The notes under the pieces are model-generated. The model searched no databases and was not told where the DNA came from. It saw nothing but the letters and a program-made list of their open reading frames with translations. Below are positions 43,874-52,651 of a DNA stretch of 64,000 nucleotides, in pieces; within the stretch, counting starts at the first letter, position 1; every line of letters starts with the position of its first letter. The position numbers and the translations under genes were made by a program. Source of the DNA: Streptomyces rubrogriseus (GTDB lineage Bacteria; Actinomycetota; Actinomycetes; Streptomycetales; Streptomycetaceae); the NCBI RefSeq assembly GCF_027947575.1, contig NZ_CP116256.1, positions 992,001-1,056,000 of the forward strand. The letters run 5' to 3'.

Positions 43874-44899
43874 ATGTACGGCAGCAAGCCGGCCGGAAAC
43901 ATGTCCAGGAGGCGGGCTGCGTCGGCGGCGGCACTCGGAGCGGCGGCCCTGCTGCTCGCGGGCTGCTCCTCGTCCGGCGACGGGGACGACAAGGCCGCGG
44001 GCGCCGGGATCACCCAGCAGCCCAAGGAGACCGACCCCTTCTGGGTCAACCCGGACGGCAACGCGGCCCAGCAGGTCGCGTCCCTCGCCGACGCGGGCAA
44101 GAAGGACCAGGCCGAGGAGATCCGCAAGATCGCCCAGCAGCCGACCGGCGAGTGGATCAGCCCGGAGAACCCCGAGGAGCAGGCCCGCGGCTTCACCGAG
44201 GCCGCCGACGAGGCCGGCCGCACCGCGCTGCTCGTCCTCTACAACATCCCGCACCGCGACTGCGGCCAGTACTCCGAGGGCGGCGCCGCCGACGGCGACG
44301 CCTACCGGTCCTTCGTCGACGGCGTGGCCGAGGGCATCGGCGACCGTGCCGCCACCGTCGTCCTGGAACCGGACGCGGTGCTCCACCTCGTCGACGGCTG
44401 CACCCCGCAGGAGTTCCACGAGGAGCGCTACGACCTCCTCAAGGGCGCGGTCACCAAGCTCGGCGCCCTGAAGAACACCAAGGTGTACCTGGACGCGGGC
44501 AACGCCGGCTGGGGCCACCCCGACCAGATCTTCGACCCCCTGAAGCGGGCCGGCGTCGACCAGGCCGACGGCTTCGCGGTCAACGTGTCGAACTTCTACA
44601 CCACAGAGGACTCCATCGCCTACGGCAAGCAGCTCTCCGCCAAGGTGGGCGGCAAGCCCTTCGTCATCGACACCAGCCGCAACGGCAACGGCCCCTACAC
44701 CGAGGGCGCCCCGGACGAACGCTGGTGCAACCCCCCGGGCCGGGCCCTCGGCGAAACCCCGACGACGAAGACGGCCGACCCCCTGGTCGACGCCTACCTC
44801 TGGGTCAAGCGCCCGGGAGAGTCGGACGGCGAATGCAAGGGCGGCCCGAAGGCAGGCGAGTGGTACCCCGAGTACGCCCTGAAACTGGCGCAAGGATAA
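43874..44899 (+). CDS. cslZ: Glycoside hydrolase family 6 lipoprotein (CslZ-like)
   Basis: 341 residues. The lipoprotein signal peptide has the lipobox LLLAGC (Cys31). GH6 landmarks are LLVLYNIPHRDCGQYSEGG (Asp129 region), TVVLEPDAVLHLVDGC (Asp167, position of the catalytic acid), KVYLDAGNAGWGHPDQIF, and FVIDTSRNGNGP with RWCNPPGRALGE near the end. GH6 enzymes are inverting cellulases. Converging on glxA-cslA, it fits the role described for the S. coelicolor cellulose-like glycan locus, where such an enzyme processes or releases the CslA product. No carbohydrate-binding module is present. Confidence 0.92.
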   Translation: MYGSKPAGNMSRRRAASAAALGAAALLLAGCSSSGDGDDKAAGAGITQQPKETDPFWVNPDGNAAQQVASLADAGKKDQAEEIRKIAQQPTGEWISPENPEEQARGFTEAADEAGRTALLVLYNIPHRDCGQYSEGGAADGDAYRSFVDGVAEGIGDRAATVVLEPDAVLHLVDGCTPQEFHEERYDLLKGAVTKLGALKNTKVYLDAGNAGWGHPDQIFDPLKRAGVDQADGFAVNVSNFYTTEDSIAYGKQLSAKVGGKPFVIDTSRNGNGPYTEGAPDERWCNPPGRALGETPTTKTADPLVDAYLWVKRPGESDGECKGGPKAGEWYPEYALKLAQG

Positions 44900-44906
44900 G
44901 AAACCT

Positions 44907-44936
44907 AAGGGGCGCGGGGAACTGCGCGACCAGCCA
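44907..44936 (+). repeat. Common Streptomyces intergenic element (GGGGCGCGGGGAACTGCGCG type)
   Basis: Directly after the GH6 stop codon: AAGGGGCGCGGGGAACTGCG, then CGACCAGCCAC. From memory this short GCGC-loop-GCGC hairpin occurs many times between convergent Streptomyces genes and probably acts in termination. Confidence 0.6.
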
Positions 44937-44937
44937 C

Positions 44938-44976
44938 AGCGCTCCCGCACCCGACGTCACAACCCGTGGGAGCGCT
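44938..44976. terminator. Hairpin between convergent cslZ and glxA
   Basis: Perfect 9-bp arms AGCGCTCCC (44938-44946) and GGGAGCGCT (44968-44976) with a 21-nt loop; the right arm overlaps the glxA stop codon. Bidirectional role inferred from the convergent arrangement. Confidence 0.5.
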
Positions 44977-46912
44977 ACGGAACTCGCACCCACTCCGCCT
45001 TACTCGGCGTCCCCTCCCCGTCCGTCACGAACATCATGTACCACCCCGACTGAACCAGGTTCTTACCGGAGGGCACCGTCACCGTCAGCTTGTCCCCGTC
45101 CGCCTTGAAGTCCAGCGCGATCGACCGCTGATCCACGTCCGTGACGTGGGTCGACGCGCTCGGCCGGATCAGCCGCACCTTCTTGACCGTCGACGCCGCA
45201 CGCGAGGTGAACGTCCCCGACTCGCCGCGCGCGATGGTCTGCGGGCCGCCGGACAGGTCGGGCCGCGAGTCGCGGTACAGGTACGGCGGCGTGTAGATCT
45301 CGATCCGCTGCTCGAACTTGCCCGGCTTGGTGTTGGCCTTGTCGGCGTAGAGCGAGTCCGAGCCGAAGAACATCAGGCGCCCGTCGGGCAGCAGGATGGA
45401 CCCGGAGTGGTAGTTGCGCCCCACCAGCGGGTCGGCGACCCGCTCGAACTCGTTCGTGTCCGGGTGGTAGAGCCGCGCCTGGAGGATGTTGGAGTCGCCG
45501 CGGCCGCGGTAGTCCTGAGAGCCGCCGGAGACCAGCACGCTGTCGTCGGGCAGGATCGACGCCTGCGGGTAGCGCGTGCCCTTCTCCAGTGACGGTCCGT
45601 CGACGAACTTCGGGTCGTCCGCCTTGAGGTCGGCGATCCGGGTCTTCTCGCTGGACAGCTTGGACTCGCCGACCCCGCCGCCGCCGATCACCATGTACTT
45701 CTCGTCCTGCGCCGGGGGCAGCAGCACCGTGTTCGCCGTCTCCAGCATGTTCGCGTCGCTCATGCCGGGGACCTTGGTGAACTTGTTGGTCTCCACGTCC
45801 CAGACGCCCGGGGTGCGGCCCACGTCGTCGGGTCCGTACCCCGCGTTGGCGCCCGAGTAGAAGATCTTGCCGTTCTGCATCAGGAACAGCGCCGGGTACG
45901 TCGGGAACTGGCGGACCTTGTCGGTGTAGGTCCAGGCCTTGGTCTTCGGGTCGTAGACCTCGTTCTTGCCGGGGACCAGCTGGCCGATGTCGTCGAGGCC
46001 GGAGACGCTGAGGATCTTGCCGTCGCCCAGGGTGGTGAGCGTCGGGTACCAGCGGGCCTCGTGCATCGGGTCGACCTTGATGTACTTCTCGGCGACCGGG
46101 TCGAACTCGAAGGCGTCCCGGATGCCCTGGAAGTCCTTCTTGTCGAGAGCGAGCTTCTGCGCGATGCCGTACGTGTTGCGGGCGTCGGCACCCGACAGGC
46201 CCTGGATGCGGTAGTTGTCCTCCGTACCCGTCTCGTACGCGCTGCCGCTCTTCTGCGCCTCGACGTAGATCCGGCCGAGGCCCGGGTCGTTGCGCACGAA
46301 CGCGCCGGTCGCCGGGTCGAAGACCTTCTCGGCGCGGGGCACCAGGACCGGGTCCTTGGAGACGAAGGTCTTGCCGTTCTCCTTGCCGGTGAACTTGGTG
46401 CCCGCCGGGAGGGTGATCGGCTTGTCCGGGTTCTCGTTGTGGACGACCATCAGGCCGCCGGCCTTGGTGACGTCGCCCTTGAGCTTCTCGTACCGCTTGG
46501 TGCCGCCCGCGATCAGCAGGTTGCCGTTGGCGAGCTGCGTGTGTCCGGTGCAGAACAGGTCGGACGGCGTCGGCACCTTCTTGATGGTGCCCTTGACGGG
46601 GTCCCAGATCCGGGTGTCGTACTGCTTGTCGTCGGAGTTGTCCTGGTTGTTGCCGGACCCGGCGACCATCAGCACCTTGCCGGTGCGCAGCAGTGCCGCG
46701 TGGATGGTGTTCTGCCGGTACTTCTCGGGAAACTCGATGATCTCCCACTTGCCGTTGGCGGCCTTGTACTCCGGCTGATTGATCTTGTACTGGTGGTATT
46801 TCTCGGTGCTGAAGCGGTAGAGCCACGGCCCGTTCATCCCGGCCAGCGCGACTACCACCGCCGTACCTATCGCGAAGCGACGGGCGCGGCGGCGGCCGGC
46901 ACGGTCTTTCAT
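44975..46912 (-). CDS. glxA: Radical copper oxidase GlxA (galactose-oxidase-like)
   Basis: 645 residues. An N-terminal signal anchor (RFAIGTAVVVALAGMNGPWL) keeps it outside the membrane; a seven-bladed kelch propeller and an Ig-like C-terminal domain follow. The Tyr-Cys cofactor is visible as Cys121 (SDLFCTGHTQLANG) and Tyr289 with the neighbouring Trp288 (HEARWYPTLTTLG). The copper ligands fit Tyr499-His500 (VGRNYHSGSIL) and His587 (SASTHVTDVD). GlxA acts with CslA in depositing a beta-glucan at hyphal tips in S. lividans and S. coelicolor. Its start overlaps the cslA stop (ATGA). Confidence 0.96.
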   Translation of the reverse strand: MKDRAGRRRARRFAIGTAVVVALAGMNGPWLYRFSTEKYHQYKINQPEYKAANGKWEIIEFPEKYRQNTIHAALLRTGKVLMVAGSGNNQDNSDDKQYDTRIWDPVKGTIKKVPTPSDLFCTGHTQLANGNLLIAGGTKRYEKLKGDVTKAGGLMVVHNENPDKPITLPAGTKFTGKENGKTFVSKDPVLVPRAEKVFDPATGAFVRNDPGLGRIYVEAQKSGSAYETGTEDNYRIQGLSGADARNTYGIAQKLALDKKDFQGIRDAFEFDPVAEKYIKVDPMHEARWYPTLTTLGDGKILSVSGLDDIGQLVPGKNEVYDPKTKAWTYTDKVRQFPTYPALFLMQNGKIFYSGANAGYGPDDVGRTPGVWDVETNKFTKVPGMSDANMLETANTVLLPPAQDEKYMVIGGGGVGESKLSSEKTRIADLKADDPKFVDGPSLEKGTRYPQASILPDDSVLVSGGSQDYRGRGDSNILQARLYHPDTNEFERVADPLVGRNYHSGSILLPDGRLMFFGSDSLYADKANTKPGKFEQRIEIYTPPYLYRDSRPDLSGGPQTIARGESGTFTSRAASTVKKVRLIRPSASTHVTDVDQRSIALDFKADGDKLTVTVPSGKNLVQSGWYMMFVTDGEGTPSKAEWVRVP

Positions 46913-48870
46913 TCCTTACGTCCCCCAAGTCCACCAAGGGCGATCTGCATGGTCTGGTCGTCTCCCCCGTCGGCGGGGGCGGCCCAGTCGGGCCTGTGCT
47001 GCGGCGCGTGCCGTCCGTACGGCGCCTGCTGCGGCGGGACCCGCGGTGCGGGCTCCGCCGCCGCGACCGGCGGTTGCTTCTTCGCCTTCCTCAGCTCGTG
47101 GCGCCAGGCGAACATCGGCGACGCGGTGATCAGCAGCGCGAACGTCGCCCAGATGATCATCGCGGGGTGCGAGTGGCCGTAGACGAAGCCGGCGGCGATC
47201 GAGCCACCGAAGATCACGATGAAGTACCAGTGGTACCGGAAGGTGCCGAACAGGGTGTCCGGGCTGGCCGAGTCGCCCTTCGGGGTCACCACGAACTTGC
47301 TCTTGCGGCGCAGCACGGAGTCGATGAGCGCCTTGGCGTACAGCGGCGCCGACAGCGCGGACATGATCATGCCGGCCACGCCGCCGGAGCCCTCCGGCTC
47401 GTGCGGGGAGACGTTGTGGCGGCGGTTCCAGACGTACAGGCCGATCTGGAGCGCGGAGGCGTTGCCGTAGAGCATCAGCCAGACCGCCGGGTCGATGTTG
47501 ACGCCGGACGCGCCCAGGCCCAGGAACAGGCAGCAGCTCAGCGCCGCCAGGATCCAGTTCAGGGCCGACATCGGATAGAAGATGATCATCATCGTGTAGT
47601 TGAAGAGCTTGCTCGGCGGCAGCGAGTACCAGCCCTTCCAGTACTGCTTGAGGATCGTCTCGTACGTCCCGCGCGACCAGCGCATCTGCTGGGTGAAGAA
47701 GTCCGTCCAGGCGTTCGGGCCCTCGCCGACCGCGAGCACGTCCGGGGTGTAGACCGAGCGCCACTTGCGGCCCGTGACCGGGTTCTTGTGGCGGTGCATC
47801 TCGAAGCCGGTCGCCATGTCCTCGGTGATCGAGTCGTACAGGCCGCCGATCTGCTTGAGCGCCCTGATGCGCACCGCGTTGGAGGTGCCCACGAACATCG
47901 GCCCGCCGTAGCGGTTGCCGGCGCGCTGGATCAGCGCGTGGAAGAGGAACTGCTGCGACTCGGCGGCCTTGGTGATCGGGTTGTCGTAGTTGCCGTAGAC
48001 CTGCGGGCCGATGACGAAGCCGACGTCCGGGTCGCGGAAGAAGCCGAGCATCCGCTCCAGGTAGTTGGGCAGCGGCACGTGGTCGGTGTCGACGGAGGCG
48101 AAGAAGTCGTAGTCGTCGCCGTGCGCCTCGAGCCAGGCGTTGTAGTTGCCGTGCTTGGTCTTGGCGCGGTGCGGGCCCTTCTTCCGGTTCCACTTCGCGA
48201 CGCCCTTGCGGGAGAAGTGGTGCACGCCCAGGCGCGCGCACACCTCCTTCACCTCCGGGTCGTCGCCCTCGTCGAGGAGCCAGACGTGCATCAGACCGCG
48301 GTGGCGGATCTTCACGGCCGCCTCCAGGGTCTTCGTCACCATCTCCAGCGGCTCCTTGCCGGGCACGAAGGAGGTGAGGAAGGCGACCTTGGTGCCGGTC
48401 TCGGGCACCACCGGGACCGGGTCGCGGGCGACCAGGGTGGCGTGCGCGTTCGACAGCACGTTCAGGCAGCGGAACAGCTCGATCAGGCCGATCGCGACCA
48501 GCATCACGATGTCGAGCGCGGGCAGCCAGTCGAAGGCCACGTAGTCGCGCTCCGTCCAGTGCTCCGGCTGGAGCAGCCAGACCAGCAGCACCACCGACAG
48601 CAGCGGGGCGGCGGCCAGCATCAGGGCGACCCGGAGGCGGTGCGGCTCCTGCGAGATCAGCGAGCGGTACTGCACCCGGTACGGCTTGTTCGGGTCGGGC
48701 TGGGTGAGGGGGCCCGCGAGGCGGCTGTAGTGCTCGTAGTCGTACTTCGGCAGCGTCTTCTTTATCCGGCGGAACGAACCGGTGTTCCAGTTCCGGTGCC
48801 CGGGCACCCTGAGCTGGGTGGTCTGGGACGGGTCGTGGTCCGGCCCGGCGCCCGTCGGCGTCGACGTCAT
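46909..48870 (-). CDS. cslA: Cellulose-synthase-like glycosyltransferase CslA (GT2)
   Basis: 653 residues. Two N-terminal membrane helices (VALMLAAAPLLSVVLLVWLL, LDIVMLVAIGLIELFRCLNV) are followed by a GT2 domain with the D,D,D,QxxRW signature: HVWLLDEGDD, FFASVDTDHVPLP (DxD), SITEDMATGFEMH (TED) and FFTQQMRWSRGTYE. Further helices follow, then a cytosolic Pro/Ala-rich tail. It polymerises a cellulose-like glucan at growing tips in Streptomyces. It is first in the minus-strand cslA-glxA operon. The region upstream to the tRNA contains the promoter and, near 48990, a short AT-rich CTTATATAGA. Confidence 0.96.
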   Translation of the reverse strand: MTSTPTGAGPDHDPSQTTQLRVPGHRNWNTGSFRRIKKTLPKYDYEHYSRLAGPLTQPDPNKPYRVQYRSLISQEPHRLRVALMLAAAPLLSVVLLVWLLQPEHWTERDYVAFDWLPALDIVMLVAIGLIELFRCLNVLSNAHATLVARDPVPVVPETGTKVAFLTSFVPGKEPLEMVTKTLEAAVKIRHRGLMHVWLLDEGDDPEVKEVCARLGVHHFSRKGVAKWNRKKGPHRAKTKHGNYNAWLEAHGDDYDFFASVDTDHVPLPNYLERMLGFFRDPDVGFVIGPQVYGNYDNPITKAAESQQFLFHALIQRAGNRYGGPMFVGTSNAVRIRALKQIGGLYDSITEDMATGFEMHRHKNPVTGRKWRSVYTPDVLAVGEGPNAWTDFFTQQMRWSRGTYETILKQYWKGWYSLPPSKLFNYTMMIIFYPMSALNWILAALSCCLFLGLGASGVNIDPAVWLMLYGNASALQIGLYVWNRRHNVSPHEPEGSGGVAGMIMSALSAPLYAKALIDSVLRRKSKFVVTPKGDSASPDTLFGTFRYHWYFIVIFGGSIAAGFVYGHSHPAMIIWATFALLITASPMFAWRHELRKAKKQPPVAAAEPAPRVPPQQAPYGRHAPQHRPDWAAPADGGDDQTMQIALGGLGGRKE

Positions 48871-49121
48871 GAGTCATTCCCCCCACACGCGGGTCATGCG
48901 TGTTTCGTCGCTTCCTTCGCCTGCACCGGTCCCCCTCGACCGTCACGGACGTATCAGTGGTGGGTCACTGTCACCACGGCATGCACACCTTATATAGACA
49001 TGGAATGGTGACCCCCGGTTGCATGATGCCCCCCTCGGCATCCCCTCGGCACCGGGCCCCAACCGGACCAGGGTTCTACGGCGTTCGTCATGATCGCAAG
49101 ACGCCCCGGGCCCGGATACGC

Positions 49122-49154
49122 CGAAGGCCCCCCGTGTGATACGGAGGGCCTTCG
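49122..49154 (-). terminator. Terminator of the tRNA-Lys gene
   Basis: 14-bp arms (49122-49135 and 49141-49154, one mismatch) with a 5-nt GTGAT loop, 9 bp beyond the 3' end of the minus-strand tRNA. Confidence 0.75.
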
Positions 49155-49162
49155 ACCGTCGG

Positions 49163-49236
49163 TGCGCCGCCAGGGACTCGAACCCCGGACCCGCTGATTA
49201 AGAGTCAGCTGCTCTAACCAACTGAGCTAGCGGCGC
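49163..49236 (-). tRNA. tRNA-Lys (CUU)
   Basis: 74-nt cloverleaf: acceptor stem GCGCCGC/GCGGCGC, D arm GCTC...GAGC, anticodon arm GCTGA-CTCTTAA-TCAGC with anticodon CTT, T arm with GTTCGAG and discriminator A. CCA is not encoded. Identical in sequence to the copy at 52475. Confidence 0.97.
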
Positions 49237-49433
49237 CTGCTGACCTGCACAACTCTACCCGACCCCGACCGGTGCTCCGGACCACGCCCGCGGCGCCCGC
49301 CGGGCCGCTCCCCCGGCCGGGTACATCATTCGGACCGTCAACATGCGCCTGCTGACGACAGTTGCGAAACTGACCGAGATGTACCGAACCGTACCGCCGC
49401 GGACCTGCCCACCGGGAGTGTGAGGGGAATCGC

Positions 49434-50495
49434 ATGGAGACTCCCGTATTCGAGGAGATCGAGCCCGCGAGCGACTGCGACTGCGCCGGCTGCCGCCACT
49501 GGCGGCGGGTGCTGCCGCACGCCCCGGCGGGCGGCGCCCTCGCCCATCCGGCGGCGTACCGCACGCTGGTCGTGGCCACCGCCGCCGCATCGGCCACCGC
49601 CGTGTCCGTCCTCGGCGCGGGCGGGGCGGCGGCGCTTCCGGCGGCCGTCCACGCCGCCCACCGGCCGGGTGTTCCCGCGGGTGACGAGCCCGGCACTCCC
49701 CAGGGACCGCGGGCCCCGCTGCACGGCCCGGTCGGCCGGCCCGCGGCGCCCCCGGCCGGTGCGGACCTGGCCGGCATCACCCGTACCGAGATCATCGACC
49801 GGGCCAAGAGCTGGGTGGCCGCGAAGGTGCCGTACAGCATGACCGCCTACTGGTCCGACGGATACCGGCAGGACTGCTCGGGCTTCGTGTCGATGGCCTG
49901 GAAGCTGCCCGCCAACGAGTGGACGGGCAGCCTCGGCACGGTCGCCGACCGCATCACCAAGGAGGAGTTGCAGCCCGGCGACATCCTGCTCTTCCACAAC
50001 GCGTCCGACCCCCAGAAGGGCTCCCACGTGGTGATCTTCGGCGGCTGGACGGACGGCACGCGCACCGCCTACACGGCGTACGAGCAGACCCCGCCGCACA
50101 CCCGGAAGCTCGACACGCCCTACGCCTACTGGAGCAACTCCGCCCAGTACCTGCCGTACCGCTACAAGGGAGTCGCGGCGAGCGGCGCGGGCAAGGCGGG
50201 CGCGGCGGGCACCGGGCAGGCGCCGCCCGGGGCCGCGGGCCCCGCCTCGCACGGGGTGGCCGGATACCCGGGCCGGGCGATGTTCCGGCCGGGCGCGGAC
50301 AACCCGTACGTCACCCGGCTCGGCAGGCAGCTGGTGCGGAAGGGATTCGGCACGTACTACACGAGGGGGCCGGGTCCGCGCTGGGGCGAGGCGGACCGAC
50401 GGGGCGTCCAGGCCTTCCAGCGCGCCCAGGGCTGGCGCGGCGGAGCGGCGGACGGCTACCCGGGCCCGGAGACCTGGCGGCGGCTCTTCTCCTGA
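49434..50495 (+). CDS. C40 (NlpC/P60-like) peptidase with C-terminal peptidoglycan-binding region
   Basis: 353 residues. A Cys-rich N-terminus (ASDCDCAGCRHWRR) precedes a hydrophobic segment (TLVVATAAASATAVSVLGAG) that may be a late membrane anchor. A cysteine-peptidase domain follows: RQDCSGFVSMAWKLP (Cys148), LQPGDILLFHN and GSHVVIFGGW (His198). The C-terminal part is a PG_binding_1-like repeat (DRRGVQAFQRAQGWRGG, GPETWRRLFS). Such enzymes cut stem-peptide or related bonds in the cell wall. It lies just upstream of the SPFH and LPMO genes within the tip-glycan neighbourhood. GAGGGGAATCGC precedes the ATG. Confidence 0.88.
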   Translation: METPVFEEIEPASDCDCAGCRHWRRVLPHAPAGGALAHPAAYRTLVVATAAASATAVSVLGAGGAAALPAAVHAAHRPGVPAGDEPGTPQGPRAPLHGPVGRPAAPPAGADLAGITRTEIIDRAKSWVAAKVPYSMTAYWSDGYRQDCSGFVSMAWKLPANEWTGSLGTVADRITKEELQPGDILLFHNASDPQKGSHVVIFGGWTDGTRTAYTAYEQTPPHTRKLDTPYAYWSNSAQYLPYRYKGVAASGAGKAGAAGTGQAPPGAAGPASHGVAGYPGRAMFRPGADNPYVTRLGRQLVRKGFGTYYTRGPGPRWGEADRRGVQAFQRAQGWRGGAADGYPGPETWRRLFS

Positions 50496-50551
50496 GCGCA
50501 CCGGGGTGATCATCCGTTCATGACGCGTCTGGCGCGGAGGCTGGAGCACGC

Positions 50552-51703
50552 ATGAGTACGACATCGTCAACGAACCCGGAGACCGCGCCGGCGGCACCGG
50601 AGGAGTCCGCGGCGACGGCCGGTCAACGGTCCGCCCGGCTCATCCACAACGAGGCCACCACCGAGATCCCCGTCCACCTGCTGTTCCGCGACGACCCCGA
50701 TCCGGCGCCGGTACCGCTGCCGCCCGCGGTCGTCGCGCGCCGGCCGGGTCCGGGGGAGCGTACCGGGGCACGGCCGGGCGCGCGGCGCCCCGTCGCGGCG
50801 CGCCCGCGTCCGGCGCCTCAGGTCGACCCGGAGCTGACGGAGCGTCCGGGCCGGGTGCTGCCCGGCGCCGCGGGTGTGGCCGCGGGTCTGTGCGGGGCGG
50901 CCGGGTGCGCGGCCACCTCGTGGTGGGCGGGTCTGGTACCGCCGCTCGCGGCCCAGGCGCTGGGGCTGCCGGCGTACGCGGGTGCCGGTCTCGGGCCCGC
51001 GCAGTGGGCGGCGTACGCGGCCGCGGGGGCGCTCGGGATGTTCGGGTTCGGGGGACTGGCCCGGGGCCGGACCGGACGGGCCTGGGTGCTCGGTCTGTTC
51101 GGCCGCTACCGGGGGACGGTGCGGCGCACCGGCCTGATGTGGGTGAACCCGCTGCTGCTGCGCCGCCGGGTGGACGTGCGGCTGCGGCACTGGCGCAGCG
51201 AGCCGATGCCCGCGGCCGACGGCAACGGAGTGGCGCTGAGGGCGGTGACGCTGGTGGTGTGGCGGGTGCGGGACACCGCGAAGGCCACGCTGGGCGTCGA
51301 GGACCACGAGACGTATCTGCGCGAGTGCGTCGAGGCGGCGCTGGCCCGGGTCCCGGTCGAGCCGCTCGGCACGGTGCGCAGCTCGGCGGACGTGGCCGGC
51401 GACACGCTGACCCGGCTGGTGGCGGCGGACGCGGCGCCGGTCGGCCTGGAGGTGTTCTCGGTGCGGCCGGTCCGGGTGGAGTACGCCCCCGAGGTCGCCG
51501 CCGCGATGCACCGGCGCCGGATCGCGGCGCTGGACGCGGCGCAGCGGGCGAGCGTGCTCACCTCGGTGGTGGACTCCGTGGAGGACACGGTGACCCGGCT
51601 GACCATGCGCGGGCTGGTGGAGCTGGACGACTACGAGCGCAAGGTGCTCGTGAAGGACCTGACGGTGGCGTTCTGCGCGGGGCGCGGGGACACGGGGCAC
51701 TGA
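50552..51703 (+). CDS. SPFH/Band 7 domain protein
   Basis: 383 residues. A disordered N-terminal cytosolic part of about 100 residues leads into hydrophobic segments (VAAGLCGAAGCAATSWWAGL, WAAYAAAGALGMFGFGGLA). A stomatin-like SPFH core follows: GLMWVNPLLLRRRVDVRLRH, GVALRAVTLVVWRVRDTAKA and a helical end LVKDLTVAFCAG. Flotillin/stomatin relatives organise membrane microdomains. It sits 56 bp after the C40 peptidase gene, so probably the same transcript, and before the LPMO gene. Confidence 0.88.
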   Translation: MSTTSSTNPETAPAAPEESAATAGQRSARLIHNEATTEIPVHLLFRDDPDPAPVPLPPAVVARRPGPGERTGARPGARRPVAARPRPAPQVDPELTERPGRVLPGAAGVAAGLCGAAGCAATSWWAGLVPPLAAQALGLPAYAGAGLGPAQWAAYAAAGALGMFGFGGLARGRTGRAWVLGLFGRYRGTVRRTGLMWVNPLLLRRRVDVRLRHWRSEPMPAADGNGVALRAVTLVVWRVRDTAKATLGVEDHETYLRECVEAALARVPVEPLGTVRSSADVAGDTLTRLVAADAAPVGLEVFSVRPVRVEYAPEVAAAMHRRRIAALDAAQRASVLTSVVDSVEDTVTRLTMRGLVELDDYERKVLVKDLTVAFCAGRGDTGH

Positions 51704-51753
51704 ACCGTTCCGCGTTTGGTATGGACATGTTCAATTGTCAGCAATAATCTGAG

Positions 51754-51769
51754 ACTTGGTCTAGACCTG
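51754..51769 (+). promoter_or_regulatory. DasR-responsive element (dre-like) upstream of the LPMO gene
   Basis: Contains TGGTCTAGACC (51757-51767), the palindromic core of the DasR consensus; the outer bases differ from the full consensus. DasR represses chitin/GlcNAc-utilisation genes, a good fit for an AA10 LPMO. It sits 55 bp before the start codon. Confidence 0.7.
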
Positions 51770-51823
51770 CACGGCTCACTGAACTTCCCCTGAACTTCCC
51801 CACACGTCACAGGGAGCAGCAGT

Positions 51824-52429
51824 ATGCGCACAAGGACCAAGTTGTACGCGGCCGCGCTGGGCATGGCGACCACCGGAGCCCTCGTGCTCTCGTCCGGCGG
51901 TGCCAGCGGTCACGGCTACACCGACCTGCCCGTCAGCCGGCAGAAGGTGTGCCAGAACGGCACGGTCGGCGGATGCGGCGCCATCCAGTGGGAGCCGCAG
52001 AGCGTGGAGGGGCCCAAGGGCTTCCCGGCCTCCGGGCCGGCCGACGGAAAGATCTGTTCCGCGGGACACGGGTCGTTCGCCGCGCTCGACAGCCCCAAGC
52101 AGCCGAACGGCCAGGCGTGGCCGACCACCGGGGTGAACGGCGGGCAGAGCTACACCTTCCGCTGGCAGTTCACCGCCCGGCACGCCACGACCGACTTCAA
52201 GTACTACGTCACCAAGCCGGGCTGGAACCAGAACCACAACCTCGCCCGGTCCGACCTCAACCTCACCCCGTTCTTCACGGTGCCCTACGGCGGCAAGCAG
52301 CCCCCGGCCACGCTCTCCCACAGCGGCACCCTGCCGTCCGGGCTGAGCGGACACCACGTGATCCTCGCGGTGTGGACGGTCGCCGACACGGGCAACGCGT
52401 TCTACGCCTGCTCGGACGTCACCTTCTGA
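51824..52429 (+). CDS. AA10 lytic polysaccharide monooxygenase (LpmP-like)
   Basis: 201 residues, single-domain LPMO. The signal peptide (LYAAALGMATTGALVLSSGG) is cleaved before His30 (SG-HGYTDLPVSR), which supplies the copper histidine brace with His120 in FRWQFTARHATTDFKYY. The C-terminus carries the usual HHVILAVWTVADTGNAFYAC. AA10 enzymes oxidise chitin or cellulose; short CBM-less forms with HGY are often chitin-active. In S. coelicolor the neighbour of cslA in this position, LpmP, is linked to glycan deposition at tips. A DasR-like site lies upstream and a bidirectional terminator downstream. Confidence 0.95.
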   Translation: MRTRTKLYAAALGMATTGALVLSSGGASGHGYTDLPVSRQKVCQNGTVGGCGAIQWEPQSVEGPKGFPASGPADGKICSAGHGSFAALDSPKQPNGQAWPTTGVNGGQSYTFRWQFTARHATTDFKYYVTKPGWNQNHNLARSDLNLTPFFTVPYGGKQPPATLSHSGTLPSGLSGHHVILAVWTVADTGNAFYACSDVTF

Positions 52430-52434
52430 ACGGC

Positions 52435-52469
52435 GGAAGGGCCCCCTCGCCGAGCGAGGGGGCCCTTCC
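52435..52469. terminator. Bidirectional terminator between the LPMO gene and tRNA-Lys
   Basis: Perfect 16-bp arms (52435-52450 and 52454-52469) with a 3-nt loop, 6 bp after the LPMO stop and 6 bp from the tRNA 3' end. Confidence 0.85.
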
Positions 52470-52474
52470 TTCTG

Positions 52475-52548
52475 TGCGCCGCCAGGGACTCGAACCCCGG
52501 ACCCGCTGATTAAGAGTCAGCTGCTCTAACCAACTGAGCTAGCGGCGC
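52475..52548 (-). tRNA. tRNA-Lys (CUU), second copy
   Basis: Same 74-nt cloverleaf as the gene at 49163, anticodon CTT, same orientation. The identity covers the tRNA plus one flanking base only, so these are gene copies rather than a longer duplication. Confidence 0.97.
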
Positions 52549-52651
52549 ATGACTCCCGCCGTCCGCTTCCCGCGGTCGGCGACGACGAAAATACTACCCG
52601 GTCCCGGACAGTGCTCGTGACCAGCTCCGGGCCGGTCCGGCCGGAGGGGCC

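Noticed and set aside
46996..49011. 671-residue plus-strand open frame
   Set aside because: Antisense to cslA, whose glycosyltransferase motifs are complete.
49163..52548. tRNA pair as att sites of an integrative element
   Set aside because: Identity ends at the tRNA boundaries, no integrase or excisionase lies between, and the enclosed genes have host-like composition.
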